Shown here: positions 25,374 to 37,057 of the stretch, in pieces | Position numbering within the stretch: position 1 is the stretch's first letter | Layout: each line of letters starts with the position of its first letter | DNA from: Panagrolaimus kolymaensis | Lineage: Eukaryota > Nematoda > Chromadorea > Rhabditida > Panagrolaimidae | NCBI GenBank assembly: GCA_028622995.1 | Contig: JAJQJQ010000026.1 | Span: forward strand, 248,001 to 312,000 | Length of the DNA stretch: 64,000 nt | Reading direction: 5' to 3' | Translations under genes and position numbers: made by a program | The notes under the pieces: model-generated | What the model saw: the letters and a program-made list of their open reading frames with translations, nothing else | The model's database searches: none | What the model was told of the DNA's origin: nothing

Positions 25374-27689
25374 AAATGTGTTATTGTTCTTATTTTATTT
25401 CTGCTCTTTTTTCTAACACTTTTTTTCTTTCTTACATTACCAATTTGTTGCTGTTTCGTGGATTTTTTGACGGGTATTTTGATGACGGGTAGCCGCTGCT
25501 TTAAAGTTTAAACTAAAGAAAAATTAATATAATAAACTCAAAACCATCCAGAGTTTAATACCATAACTGCTGATTGGCGAACAACAATAATTTCCTAAAA
25601 AACCAAGACTTTTGAGTCCAACCTTTTTTTTCAATGAATCGACACAAAAAAGTTCAAAATGACCTTTTTTTGTATTTTCCTAATTGCTTCAAAAAAACAA
25701 TGAACAGTTTTCTTTCCTAAGCCAAAGGCCAGTATATTTTTTCTCCTAAACCTTTTTTTAATTCCTAAATTTTTTTGAGCTCCTTAAAGGACGAATGTCA
25801 TTTCGTTTTTTTTTCAAATTCGCACCAATCTGTCTCCACCTGGCAAAAAATGCTCAATATCGATTTGCACGTAAAAAATGACAGTATGCTTGGGAAAAAA
25901 ATCTGTCGTTCCCATGCATACTGTCATTTTTTACGTGCAAATCGATATTGAGCATTTTTTGCCAGGTGGAGACAGATTGGTGCGAATTTGAAAAAAAAAC
26001 GAAATGACATTCGTCCTTTAAGCTACCAATCAGTGGTAAATAATAACTTTGCAGAAATCGGCACCCTTATTTGTTAAATTTCAGGTTTCCCTATTTTCTT
26101 TTCCTTTTTTATTACTTTTATAATTTCTGTTTTATTTTCGGCTATGGTGGTGTGTTTCACTTTTGGTCAGTATACGATCTTCAATATTCTCTTCTTCTTT
26201 TTTTTCTTCCAATAAGCTTTACTCTATCCTATTTGTATCTCGCTCTTAATTTATAAAAGTACCTTTCGGTTTCTTCGTTTTTTTTATTTTAAGAAAAAAT
26301 AAGCTTTACATTTTTTTCCTTTCCTTTTTTTACTGTAACGACGGTTGTTGTCCTTTTTAAATTAATTTTTGCATTGAAACTTTGATATTTTTTCCTAACT
26401 TTTTTTAATTTATTTTCCTCAATCTTTGTCCTTTATTTTATTTCGGGGTAATATTTTTTTGTTTGTTAATTCAAATCAACCAATTATAAGCAGCATTTTT
26501 TCACTATATTTTCATTCCCAAACTCATTAATTTTTTTGTTTTTGTTTTGTAAAATTGTATTATTATTATTATCATTTTCTATCGGCATTGTTGTTACTAC
26601 TTGTCGCATTGAAACTCTATTATTATCGCCAATGAAATCTCAGTGGTTTTTTTTCTTTTTTAATTATGTTTTTTTTCTGTAACTTTTTTACGCTGTCGAT
26701 CAGCTAAAAAAATACTATGCAATGAGCCTTGAAATTAATTTTACTCTCACTTCTTTTTTTTAATATTTTGCGACGTAAATTTTTGATTTTTGTATTTTTT
26801 TATAACGTGCATATTACGGTGCTTTAGCGCATTTTTTGGCTTTAAATACCTCCTCCCATTTTCCAATTTTTATAAAGCATTTCAACAACAACAAAAAATA
26901 CGGTACTTTTATCTTTGATATTATTAAACCATGAAAAAAAGCCAGAAAATGCGCGTCAGCAACGCTCCTCTTGATATTGCCTTTTTTGTTTTGTTTGTTT
27001 ATTTATCTCATTTTTACACTTAGACGATACCAAAAAATTATCTTCATGCCTTTTTTTTTGAAAACATTCTTTTTGTAGATATCGTATCGATTTCTGCCAC
27101 CCTCCTCTTTTTAATAATCTCAGTAAAGAGCTTTTTTCCATCATCAATGTTGTTTCTTTTTCTTCTTTATAATTTTGTTATTTCAACGTCCACTTGCACT
27201 ATCCGTTCATATCACACTTGTATTATAAAAAAATTTGCACAATAATTTTTTTCTGTTAATTAAAAAAACCATGCAATGAATAAAAATAAAAAAATTCAAA
27301 TATTTTTTTTTGTTTAACCAACAAACAATTACAGAACTTATGGTATTTTGCTGCATATTTAAAATCTTTTGTTTTTTACTTTAAACAATCTTCAAAAATA
27401 AAAGTAACAAATCAAATTTATTCTTTAAATAAACAAATCCCTTAATTAAAATAAATATTAAAACATTGCAAACTTTTTAACTTTTGTGGAATCACTTTTA
27501 TACAAAATCAGATACAAAAAAACGGTGGAAAAATAAGATTCAAAGAAGAGTTGAAAAAAAAGGTTATTATTGAAATAAAAAAAATAATACATGTCAATCA
27601 AAAATATATTAGTACATATTTTCCGTATAACCTATAACATTAGTACAAAAAAAAAATCGAGAAAATTAATTATTGAAGTATTGTAAAAT
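25374..27689. other. Intergenic DNA between the GATA gene and TM9SF3
   Basis: 2.3 kb separating the 3' ends of two convergent genes. It is T-rich, without recognisable coding exons. It contains the foldback element at 25783-26022; otherwise I see nothing specific. Confidence 0.6.
25783..26022. mobile_element. Near-perfect foldback (MITE-like) flanked by TTAA
   Basis: Two arms of 114 bp are exact reverse complements except for one mismatch close to the centre, with a 12-nt loop. The body runs from AGGACGAATG to CATTCGTCCT (25788-26017) and is flanked on both sides by TTAA (25784-25787 and 26018-26021). TTAA is the target duplication of piggyBac-type transposons, so a non-autonomous element mobilised by such a transposase is a fair guess. 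There is no open frame in it. The near-identity of the arms indicates youth or active maintenance. If transcribed as part of the GATA gene's 3' region it would form a long hairpin RNA. Confidence 0.75.
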
Positions 27690-29881
27690 TTAATCAAGCT
27701 TAATTCGAGAATAAATTTTATGAATAAATGTTGCAGAACTGATATAACCTACAGTACCACAAAGAACGCCTAAAGCGAGACTGAATAAACCCATGTAGCC
27801 AAAATAAAATACAGTTTGGAATAATCCGTACATTCTAAAATCCAATATTTTATAAAGATTTAGTTCCAAAAAAATTATATTCTTACTTTGTTTTGAACAT
27901 AAAATAATAAATAGAATAAAGGTAAACATAAACAGAAACTGAACCGCCTGAAAGAAAGCTGCACCATCTCCAACGATAATCTTCAGCATTCAAAAGGAAA
28001 TAAGTGGAGACAATGGTTACGCAAGCCGTAACAACCAAGAGGATTAATGTGACTAAGAACATAAACCCATAAACATAATAAATTTTGTATGCCCAAAATG
28101 ATGTGAAAATAAAGTACCTAAAAAGGAAAAAAGCAAAAATGTAACTACGAAAAGTGAGGAAATGAAAAATTTACATTTCAATAAAAATTGAACCAAATGG
28201 TAAAAATCCTGATACGATAACAATAAACCATGGTTCAAGGAACCATTTTTTATCTGGAATTGGCCGAGGAACAACATTAATTCGGCATGGAATATCAGCT
28301 TGACCCTTAAGATTTCGACCCAAAATAGTTCCCAAAAAATTGAGAGGTAATACAACAAAAGAACAAATGGCAAGAATAGCGAGCTAAAAATTTAAAAATA
28401 ATCATTAATAAATATTATTTTTGTTAGTGATTTCTCGTACCATAGTTGTAAATGGAATGGCTCTTGAAGCATGATAATAAATAGAAATCCAATTAATTGT
28501 TATAGCAACAGCACCAATTAAAACTGGGAAAAGTAATGATCCAACAATCATTTGTTTAATCCATCGTTTTCCACTCAAACGACTATACATTCCACCACCA
28601 AAATATCCATTGAATGGAGCACAAAGGGCATAAACAAAAATGGTTGCACTCATTAATGAACCACGTCTATAAAAAAAACATTTCTCATTCAATAAACCAA
28701 AAATTTTTAGAAATAAACAAACTGAGTATAAAATTCAGCAACAATCGCCAAAGCAATCATAACAAAAACTACGCTAAGAAGATGATAACCCGTTCCAATA
28801 ACCGATGAAAATAATAATGGATAACTTGGTGGTCGAAATACATCACCATGAACTTGCTTCCAACCATAATCTTCACCAATATCATTATCATCCGCTTCCA
28901 TATCATCTTTATGATATCGGGCATAATCCTTATTTAGAGTTCGAAGAAGGATCATCCAAACTAACCCTACCAAAAAGATGACCATCATGAATGAATTAAA
29001 GATTGAGAACCAATGAATCTTAATTTTAAATTATTAACAAAAAAAGTTAACGAAAATGGGGAAACTAACTCGATGTTGGAAGAAAGTTGGATCAAGATAT
29101 TTATCAAAACGATTTTCAAATTGAATACCCGATGGCTTCCAAATAACTTCATAAGTAAAAGCAACTTCCATATTTGGTTTTAAGGTGACTTTGTTATCAA
29201 CTGTAATATTTACGTCAACTATCTAAAGCAAAAATTTTAGTTTAGTAATGGTTTTGAAAAAGAGAATAGGAAACTTGCTTGTTCGCCATTATATCCAAAT
29301 TCAAACTTTTTATGAGTGAAAAGTATAACTCCATTGGGATCTGCTGGATCAACCTCACCAACAAGTGCTAAAAAAATAACATCGGTATATATCCGTTGAG
29401 TCAATCTCTCAAACAAACTAACCCCAAAGTGGCAAATCATCGAGATACATTTGATACGAATAATCGTGTTGAATGGCAAATGACATAGCTTCGTAATCAT
29501 CGTTGGACATAATTCGACGACAAATATCATCTTTGGGAGTATTAACTTAAAAGAAATTTTAGTATAAACAAAGAGGGCATTAACAAGATGGAGATAGTCG
29601 TTACCTTTAAAGCGAATATCAATACCAGAATGTTCTAGTTCAACTCCTAATAATGCTTCACCAATAGTTTCATGATAATGTCCAATACTTTCTTTATTTC
29701 CTTTACAAAATGGTAAAGAAAAGTATGAATATGTTTCTTGTCTATTGCTATATGGTCCAACTGTATTCATCCAAAGTATAACTTCCTCATTATCACTATA
29801 AATATGGGTATGTTCATCAGCTTGAACAAAAACCGATAAAAGGGCAAGAAGCCAAATGATATGGGAGATCGATTTTCCCAT
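27690..29881 (-). CDS. Transmembrane 9 superfamily member 3 (TM9SF3-like)
   Basis: Nine exons: 29605-29881, 29423-29545, 29279-29367, 29070-29222, 28723-29018, 28441-28666, 28175-28383, 27887-28117 and 27690-27834; 582 residues, close to TM9SF3 of other animals. Nonaspanins sit in Golgi and endosomal membranes and help sort membrane cargo. The sequence shows a signal peptide (about residues 1-21), a lumenal domain, then nine hydrophobic spans with conserved blocks: [70 protein letters not shown] and [10 protein letters not shown]. The C-terminus ends KLD, matching the KxD/E Golgi-retention motif of this family. The second intron from the 29423 exon (29223-29278) needs a GC donor (GCAAGT) to keep the frame. 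Divergent from atlastin, 830 bp apart. Confidence 0.93.
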
Positions 29882-30711
29882 TAAAGTTTCTGCTATAAAA
29901 AGGGAGGGGATTAGTTTAGCTTAATAATTCAGAAAACAAATAAACCATAAAAGGATGACGGAAATATAAAATTTAATAATATTAATTCTTCAATGTGCAA
30001 AAAAGCTTTGACTCCACGTATTTCCACGCGTCAACGGGCAAAATGTGTAGCATGGAAACAAAGAACTCTCGATTGGAATATTTCTCCTCCTTCCTTATTT
30101 TTTTTAGCTTTCAAAAAATGCAAAAAACTAAAACTTCGTCAGCGCATGATTTCTTTCAATCATCAAAAATATTTTTTTTCTTGTGATTAACATTTTTTTT
30201 ATTAGTTTGTTGCTTCCTTCCTCCATCATTTTTTACAAATATTACCATCACTTTTATTACATTAAACTAACTTGGGCTTTTTATATGCTGCTTTTTTCTT
30301 TCCTTCCTTCCACCAGCTGCTATTTCTTTTTTTGCAATTGCTTTTTTTTCCACCATTTTTTACTCATCCATTTTTTCTCCTCTCTTTTGTTTTCAATAAA
30401 AAAAAAATTGCTTTTGTAGTTTTTTTGATTCATTGAAACCATTCTTTTTCGTTCCTTTTTTCTCCTTTTTCATTTTTTTTTTCGCCTTTTATTGATTGGT
30501 TGAGCTTTGTAACCTTAGCTGTTGATGGAACATAGGGTTTTCTCTTTTCTCGATAATGAAAAATCGCGGGCGTGTAACGAGTATAAAGTTGCCCCAGTCG
30601 AGACAGCGTTTTGATGTCAATCATTTTGTCGTTTGTTCTTTGTTCGCTTTTTTTAAACTGCATTTCTTTCCTATCTTTGTTTATTATTTTGTTTTTGATT
30701 TTTAGGTGTCA
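29882..30711. promoter_or_regulatory. Divergent upstream region of TM9SF3 and atlastin
   Basis: 830 bp between two start codons pointing away from each other, so it should hold both promoters. A TTTTATAG acceptor-like signal lies close before the TM9SF3 ATG. TTTTTAG lies six bases before the atlastin ATG, consistent with trans-splicing. No other motif stands out in the T-rich sequence. Confidence 0.5.
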
Positions 30712-32661
30712 ATGGAAACCATGGAACATCATACTACTAACCGCCGTGAAGAAGAACGTACAAAGGATACCATCGCTGCATTGCTTCAAGAACCATTGCC
30801 TTCTGCTCCAAGTCCTGTAAGAATTGTCAATCCTATTGATGAAGATCACACTTTTGTGTTAAATGAAACAGCTTTGACTCAATTGCTACTTGATCCAAAA
30901 TATGCCGATAAAAAGGTATGTATTGCTTTTTCTTCATTTTTCGTTCACTTTTCTTCTCTTTTTAGGTCGCTCTTATAAGTGTTGCTGGTGCTTTTCGTAA
31001 AGGAAAGAGCTTCATCCTCAATTTCTTCCTTCGTTATTTGACATGGCGTGAGAAAGGTGATGAATCAACGGATTGGCTTACAAGTGCTGATAAACTAGAA
31101 GGATTCAGTTGGAGAGGTGGATCTGATCGTGATACCAATGGAATGCTTATTTGGTCAAGACCATTTATGATCAAAGATCGTAACAATGAAGATGTCGTTG
31201 TACTTCTCATGGATACTCAAGGAGCTTTTGATACTATGTCAACTGTGAAAGATTGTGCAACCATTTTTGCTCTTTCAACAATGCTATCTTCTGTTCAAGT
31301 TTGTTATATGGATGCTATCACCGTTATTAACTTCTTCTTTTTAGATCTATAACATCAGTCAAAACGTTCAAGAAGATGATTTGCAGCATTTACAACTTTT
31401 CACAGAATATGGTAAACTTGCTCTTGAAGAATGCAAAGGAAAGCCTTTCCAACAACTCTTATTCTTGGTTCGTGATTGGAGTTATCCTTATGATGCTGAT
31501 TATGGATTTATTGGTGGTGATCGAATCCTTACAAAGCGCTTGGAATTGAACGAACGAATGCATCCTGAATTACGCCAACTTCGTGAACAAATCAAAACTT
31601 CGTTTGATAAGATTACATGCTTTTTGATGCCTCATCCTGGTTTGAAAGTTGCACAAAATCCCATCTTTCGTGGCGAACTTGATGGTAAATTGCCGAATAT
31701 TCTTTTTCATTCATTAATAATTTGTTCCTTTATAGAAATAGAAGAAGACTTTAAATCGAATCTCAAAGCTCTTATTCCTCGTCTTCTTGATCCTAACAAT
31801 ATCACCGTAAAAAGCATCAATAACCAACAAATTACTTGTCGTGAATTGCTTGAATACTTCAAGGTTAGTTTGCTTAGATACTATGTTTGTTAACTTTAGT
31901 TTTTAGATTTACATTACTATATTCCATGGAGAAAATATGCCTGAACCAAAGTCAATGCTGCAAGCAACATCTGAAGCTAACAATCTGGCTGCTGTATCAT
32001 CCGCTAAAGCTTTATATGTTCGTCATATGGAAGAAATCTGTGGTGGTGATACACCTTACATGAACACAGAGGCACTTGATAAAGAACATTCTCGTTGCTC
32101 TATTGAAGCCATTCAACAATTTAAGACTACTCGTAAAATGGGCGGCGTTGAAATGTCTCTTAAATATTTGGAAAAACTTGACGAAGAAATGGAAGTAAGT
32201 GACCTTATTACTATTACTTTTTTTACTCGATGCCTTTTTAGGAACAATTCAAATACTTTACACGCCAAAACAACAGCAAGAATCTCTTCAAATCTATGCG
32301 TACTCCAGCTGTCCTTGTATTTGTAATAATTGTCGATTACTTTTTTCAAGAAGTATTCCAACTTGTGGGACTCAACTCAATTGCCGGTATCTTTACTTCA
32401 ATTTGCTTTATTGTTATGATAACTTTGATCACTTGGTGCTATGTTCGTTATTCTGGAATTGCACGTGAGGTTGGCACTGGTATTGATGCTGCTGTTAATT
32501 GGACGTGGGAAAATGTATTACGACAAGCTGTTCTTCCTGTTGGTCAAGTTGGACTTCAACTTGCAGCCAATGTACGTTCGTTATTTATTCATTCTTCCTG
32601 CATTTTATAATATTCTTATATTTTTCAGGCCACCGCTAACACTTCTAAGAAGCGCAATTAA
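30712..32661 (+). CDS. atln-1: Atlastin-type dynamin-like GTPase
   Basis: Seven exons: 30712-30915, 30966-31298, 31345-31684, 31736-31863, 31907-32194, 32242-32571 and 32629-32661; 551 residues, like atlastin-1 of animals. Atlastins tether and fuse endoplasmic-reticulum tubules in a GTP-dependent way. The GTPase domain shows the P-loop GAFRKGKS (residues 76-83), switch-region [12 protein letters not shown], the G3 motif DTQGAFD and the atlastin RD motif (R222, D223). A three-helix middle domain follows. Two closely spaced membrane spans (about residues 453-500) form the hairpin, then an amphipathic C-terminal helix and a short basic end, SKKRN. The start is the first ATG after the AG at 30705; MEHH three codons on is an alternative. 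Confidence 0.95.
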
Positions 32662-33582
32662 ATATTTCGTCAATCACAAAATTTCCTTTCATCTCTCATA
32701 GCCTATTCTTTTTTTCGTCATTTTTTTGTACTGTAATTATAATTTATTGTTTCATAGCATTGTGATCATCTGTATGTATTCACGTTGCTTGAAATTTGTA
32801 TTTGATTTTGTATTGCTTTGTTTACATATAGCTGAGTAAAGTGTTTTATCATGTGTTTCTTTGATTACATTTAGTAAATTTAATGGATTTATCTCATCAC
32901 AAACTTTTAACAATCCTTACCACTAATCAATATGCACATAATGATTCATTTAGTTTGGTTTGAAGTAAACCATTCATGTGAAACAACAACAGGCATGCAT
33001 TACACTTGCAGCATTCATTTTGCCTCCATTTTTTTGTTGTGCTTATGATGGAGAGTAACGAGTGATGGCGTTCCTTTTTTCCATTTGTGGTAATTAAAAA
33101 TATGTTTGTAGTCGTCGAAGTAAAAATGATTGATAGTTAATTATCAAACCTAACGCAGTGAAAGTTTGGTCAAATAAGTTTATATTTGTGAAAGTTAAAA
33201 GTCATTTTTTCTTAACTTTGCATGTCATTTGCTTGTAGTTTCAATCTCCTTTTTAATGCTTTCTTTGTTCTTTTTTTTGATACTATTGAGGAATCCTATT
33301 TCTTGATTCGTTTTTTAAATTTTTGACCATCACAATCAGATTTAGAGAGAAAATGATAACTGCTTCTTTTGAATGGAAATGTTCATGATTTACGAAGTTC
33401 ATACTTCTTTCTTTTTCGAAAGTAACTCATTTCTTCTTTGAAATAATGTGAGTCAGAAACACCAAAGTTAACTTTTTGCCTCTGAATTCTTTGATTGAAG
33501 GTAATTATTTATCTGTTGTTTTACTTTTTTTTACAAGTGATATATAGGTTTAAATAATTTATTTTAAAATTCAAATGTATTA
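32662..33582. other. Intergenic DNA after atlastin
   Basis: 920 bp between the 3' ends of atlastin (plus) and the cysteine-rich membrane protein gene (minus). AT-rich, no coding exon or RNA gene recognised. AATAAA-like signals for either gene are plentiful and do not discriminate. Confidence 0.55.
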
Positions 33583-34311
33583 TTAACCAAGCTTACAATG
33601 AAAGTTTAAAAAAATAAGGCACACGAGGAAACCGCCTACGCCTAATGGAATGAGGATTAGAAGAACAATTTGATTATTTTGTTGATACCATCTTTTTGTA
33701 TTTTGACTGCTTCTCATATTTCCCTAAAATTTAACGAATGAATTATGTATGTCTTTTAAAATATGAATCGTTTTCTTTTTTGGACAAAGGTATTTTTTTC
33801 TGCACTCACTTCAAGTTTATTATTTCTTCCTCGATGTTCGTCACCTAATAAATCTTCATGTTGACGATCCATATTTGCACGTAAAAATGCAAATGTATTA
33901 CATAAATGTTCAGTGCACGCACAAACTTCCGTCCATTTATTCCATCCTTCTGCAGAATTTACTGGTGGTCGTTCATCATCTTCCCAGCCACACATTTGAT
34001 GCAATTTTCCTGGTCCACCTTTAACAAAAAGTCATAATTATTTTTTAAGGATTTAAAAAATAAATTTACCATCAGATTGAATTCCAATTAAACACCATTT
34101 TCCAGTGCAAACTAGAGATCCAGGGCAAGCAATTTTATCACAAAAACATTTAACTTCATCTAAAAATTAATTTATTTTTTGTAACTACCATATTTTTATA
34201 GTTCGAATTAGAAAATTTATTACTTTCATAAACATCACAAAATATTTCTGGAATAATAAATAATATTAAAATGAAGGTTATTAACCAACATTTTAGCATA
34301 GAATAAAGCAT
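33583..34311 (-). CDS. Small cysteine-rich single-pass membrane protein (three-finger-like ectodomain)
   Basis: Four exons: 34224-34311, 34070-34159, 33810-34018 and 33583-33723; 175 residues, all splice phases fit. An N-terminal signal peptide (hydrophobic core about residues 7-22) is followed by a cysteine-rich ectodomain: CFCDKIAC, LVCTGKWC, QMCGW and CACTEHLCN. The closing C-x4-CN is typical of three-finger folds such as Ly6/uPAR and activin-receptor ectodomains. A stretch of polar residues leads to one membrane span (about residues 147-168) and a very short cytosolic tail. There is no kinase or other intracellular domain. Nematodes have many such small receptor-like proteins; I cannot assign this one to a named gene. 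A co-receptor or decoy role is inference. Confidence 0.75.
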
Positions 34312-37057
34312 TGCTTTGAAATTTATAATAAATCATTGATAGAATAAGAAAAAAGTTAAAATAATTATAAATTATCTATGGTATCTCAGCCATTTAATAA
34401 TAAATAATAACAATAATTAAAATGTCTGAGCTCTAAAAAAGGTTGGAAGTCTTTAATTTTTTGATTCATTCAAGCAAAAAAATTTAATGATAGCGAAGAA
34501 AAATAAGAGACTATTTTAGCATTCAAAAAAAATTCGCGTTTTATATATAAGTATTTTCATATTTATTTTTTAGTGTCATAAAAAAATAGCTTGCTTTTTT
34601 TAAAGCGACAGACGCTAACACTATAAACAACAACATCATCAACATCAAGGAGGGATTGAAACTTAGGCTGCTGGCTGCTGTTGTTGTTGCTGTTTAAAAT
34701 TTATTTTTTTATTTTTTTTTGAACAAGTTTAAATCAAATTTTAAAAAAGAGAAAAGCCAGCTGTGAGTGAGTTAGTGATTTTATCTTCTCCATTAGTTCA
34801 TCATTTTATTTTTATTTCTTATTTTTTTATACAGAAGGACGAGACAACTACGTAAAAGTAAAGAAGTAAAAAAAATAATAATGTTCCCAAAAAAAAACTA
34901 CCAAAAATAAAACCGGAAATTCTTTCATACAAAAGAAAAAAAGGAAAAACACAAGGTTGAGATAAATAAAAAAATGTTGGTTGTTGGTTTAAGCTTGAGC
35001 GATAATAATCAAAAGAAAAGGAGGAAGAAGAAAAATAAAAACATAACGTTTATTTATTTCAATGGACTTTAAGAAGAAATGTCTTGGTCCATTTATTTAT
35101 ATGTAGTACATCTTTTTTTTCTAAAGATTACACAAACAAGGATTCCAAAAAAAAGAAATAAGGAAAGTGCTACAAAGGCGCCACCATTCATTGACGTTGC
35201 TTCTGTGAATAAGAAAAAAAAGTAGTATATTTCCATGACTTTTTTTATAAGCAAAAAAACACAATGAAAAAATGCATGTTATTTTTTTTATTCTATTTTT
35301 TTTCTTCATTTGCTTCAAGAAGACGAATTGCGGTATTCCATTCTACTATTACTAACCCTTTTTTATCTTCCCAAAATAACAACAAAAAAAAACAATAAAA
35401 AGCATCTCAAAAAGTGATCATCCGCGAATAACAAAGAGAAACATCAAGCAATCCAAAAAAAGATAGAAAACTATGCAAAAACCATACAAATATACTTTGT
35501 TTAAATTTCTTTTTTTAGTTTAACTTTTCACATAAAAAGTTTTAAAACAAACGAAAAAGTATATAGCATTTTAAAGTAAAAAATAAAATAAAAATTAAGC
35601 TTCAAAATGAATGAATGATCTGATGTGACTTGCGACGACGACAGACGACGGAAAAGGCTATTAAATGTTTCTTCTGCCTGCCTTCGTTGTCTTTCTTTAT
35701 AATAGTTACTAAGCAATTATTTTATTTTTATTATTTTTTTAAGTGTCATTATTGCATTTTTTTATAAAATTATAAAAAGGGGAAAGAAAAAAATAAAATG
35801 AAGCAACCATTTAGTTTTGTCTATCTAATGATTAAAATACAGTAATTATATATCTCTTGAAGTGAAGAAGTCACAAAAAATTTTATCTTTAAAAAGTGTG
35901 ACCTCCAAATAAATAAATGAATTTTTTTTTAAGTCCAAGAAAAAAGAAGAAATAAAAGAAGAACCGACCGAGAAAAAGATGAATAGGCTTTATTTTACGA
36001 GAAGCATCACTCAAGATGTGCCAATTGTTTTTGGGAAGAATAAAAAAAATAGAAAAAGGAGGGCTTTTGCCTAATTTGCTTTTGAGCAAGTGTAGTAGTA
36101 GTCGTCTCCAAGACATGTTTCTTTCCCAAATATACAACACACGTGTTTACATTAGTTTATTTTTTTCTTCGTCTTCGTCTCGTTTGGGCAAGCATTTATT
36201 TATTTTTTAAAATGCCTCTTTACGAAAAAAGAAGAATAAAAATAAAATAAAAGAAACACATTGTCGCAAAGTTTCTTTATAGTTTTTAAGACTTTTCAAT
36301 TTGCTCAGGGGCAAGCCCATCCAATATGCAAGACAAGGCAAAGCAAGCAAGAACTTTAAAATAAACTTTAACCCAAAAAAAGGCATTTTCAATAGACGAA
36401 GATTAAAAACATATGTATGGCCTTAAAATATTTTTTTTTTGTCAACGTCGACACTAACAATAGAAAACGAGCAGAAGCAATGTGATGGGGCACTTTTTTC
36501 TTGTTTTTATTTCCTTATATCCCTTCTCAATCTTCCTTTATATTGTTGTTGTGTTCAAAAAATTTTTTTTCAATGGAAGGAATTTATTTGAATAAAGTTT
36601 TTTTGTTTCATAGAGCTCTCCTTTTTTTCCTCTCAAAGTTAGTTCTGAAAGTAATAATAGTAAGTAGTAAGCAGCGGATCGTTTTTGTTTCTTCTTTTTA
36701 TTCTTCCTTCTTCTTTTTATTTTGTTCTCGTTTATTTTATTTTGAAATAAAAAAGCTATTAAGAAGGAAGAAGAAGGAAAAAGAATAAGCAATATATATT
36801 TCCCTTCTTAATTGATGTTGAAATAAGACACTTTTATGGAAAATGAAACAAAGAATAAAATCCAAAAGTTGTATTCCTTTTCAGCCACGGTACAAAAAAG
36901 TTTTTAGAGCAATTTGTTGTTAATTTTTTAAATTTTTTAGGCGCTGTCAATTTTTTTAATAATGACTTTAAATTCTTAAGATTTTGTTATTTAATTTATC
37001 ACAGCTCTTAAATTTGAGGTATATTTACAAACAAACATAGATATTATACATATATAT
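34312..37057. other. Gene-poor region between the cysteine-rich gene and alpha-2/delta
   Basis: 2.7 kb with AT-rich repeats and chance frames. The only coding-like pieces are the candidate exon at 35093-35202 and a short open stretch at about 35286-35363 on the minus strand. I found no splice-compatible partner for either, so no gene model is offered. Confidence 0.5.
35093..35202 (-). other. Candidate orphan last exon encoding a membrane anchor
   Basis: Minus strand. A good acceptor (TTATTCACAG) is followed by 36 codons: a short polar start (ATSMNGG), about 20 hydrophobic residues, a basic tail (FRKKRC) and a stop. AATAAA-like sequence comes soon after. It reads like the 3' exon of a type I membrane protein. 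The acceptor needs one base from the previous exon; the penultimate exon of the alpha-2/delta gene upstream ends in phase 0, so it cannot simply be its alternative end. The owner gene is not found. Confidence 0.3.

Noticed and set aside
25438..25530. Possible further GATA-gene exon after the GTAACG near 25360
   Set aside because: The existing frame ends cleanly after GNA, and no downstream open segment with an acceptor and family-like residues was seen.
35286..35363. Short minus-strand open stretch (DKKGLVIVEWNTAIRLLEANEEKK-like, 24 codons) with balanced amino-acid composition
   Set aside because: No partner exon, no recognised family and a stop before the nearby candidate exon; kept only as a remark.
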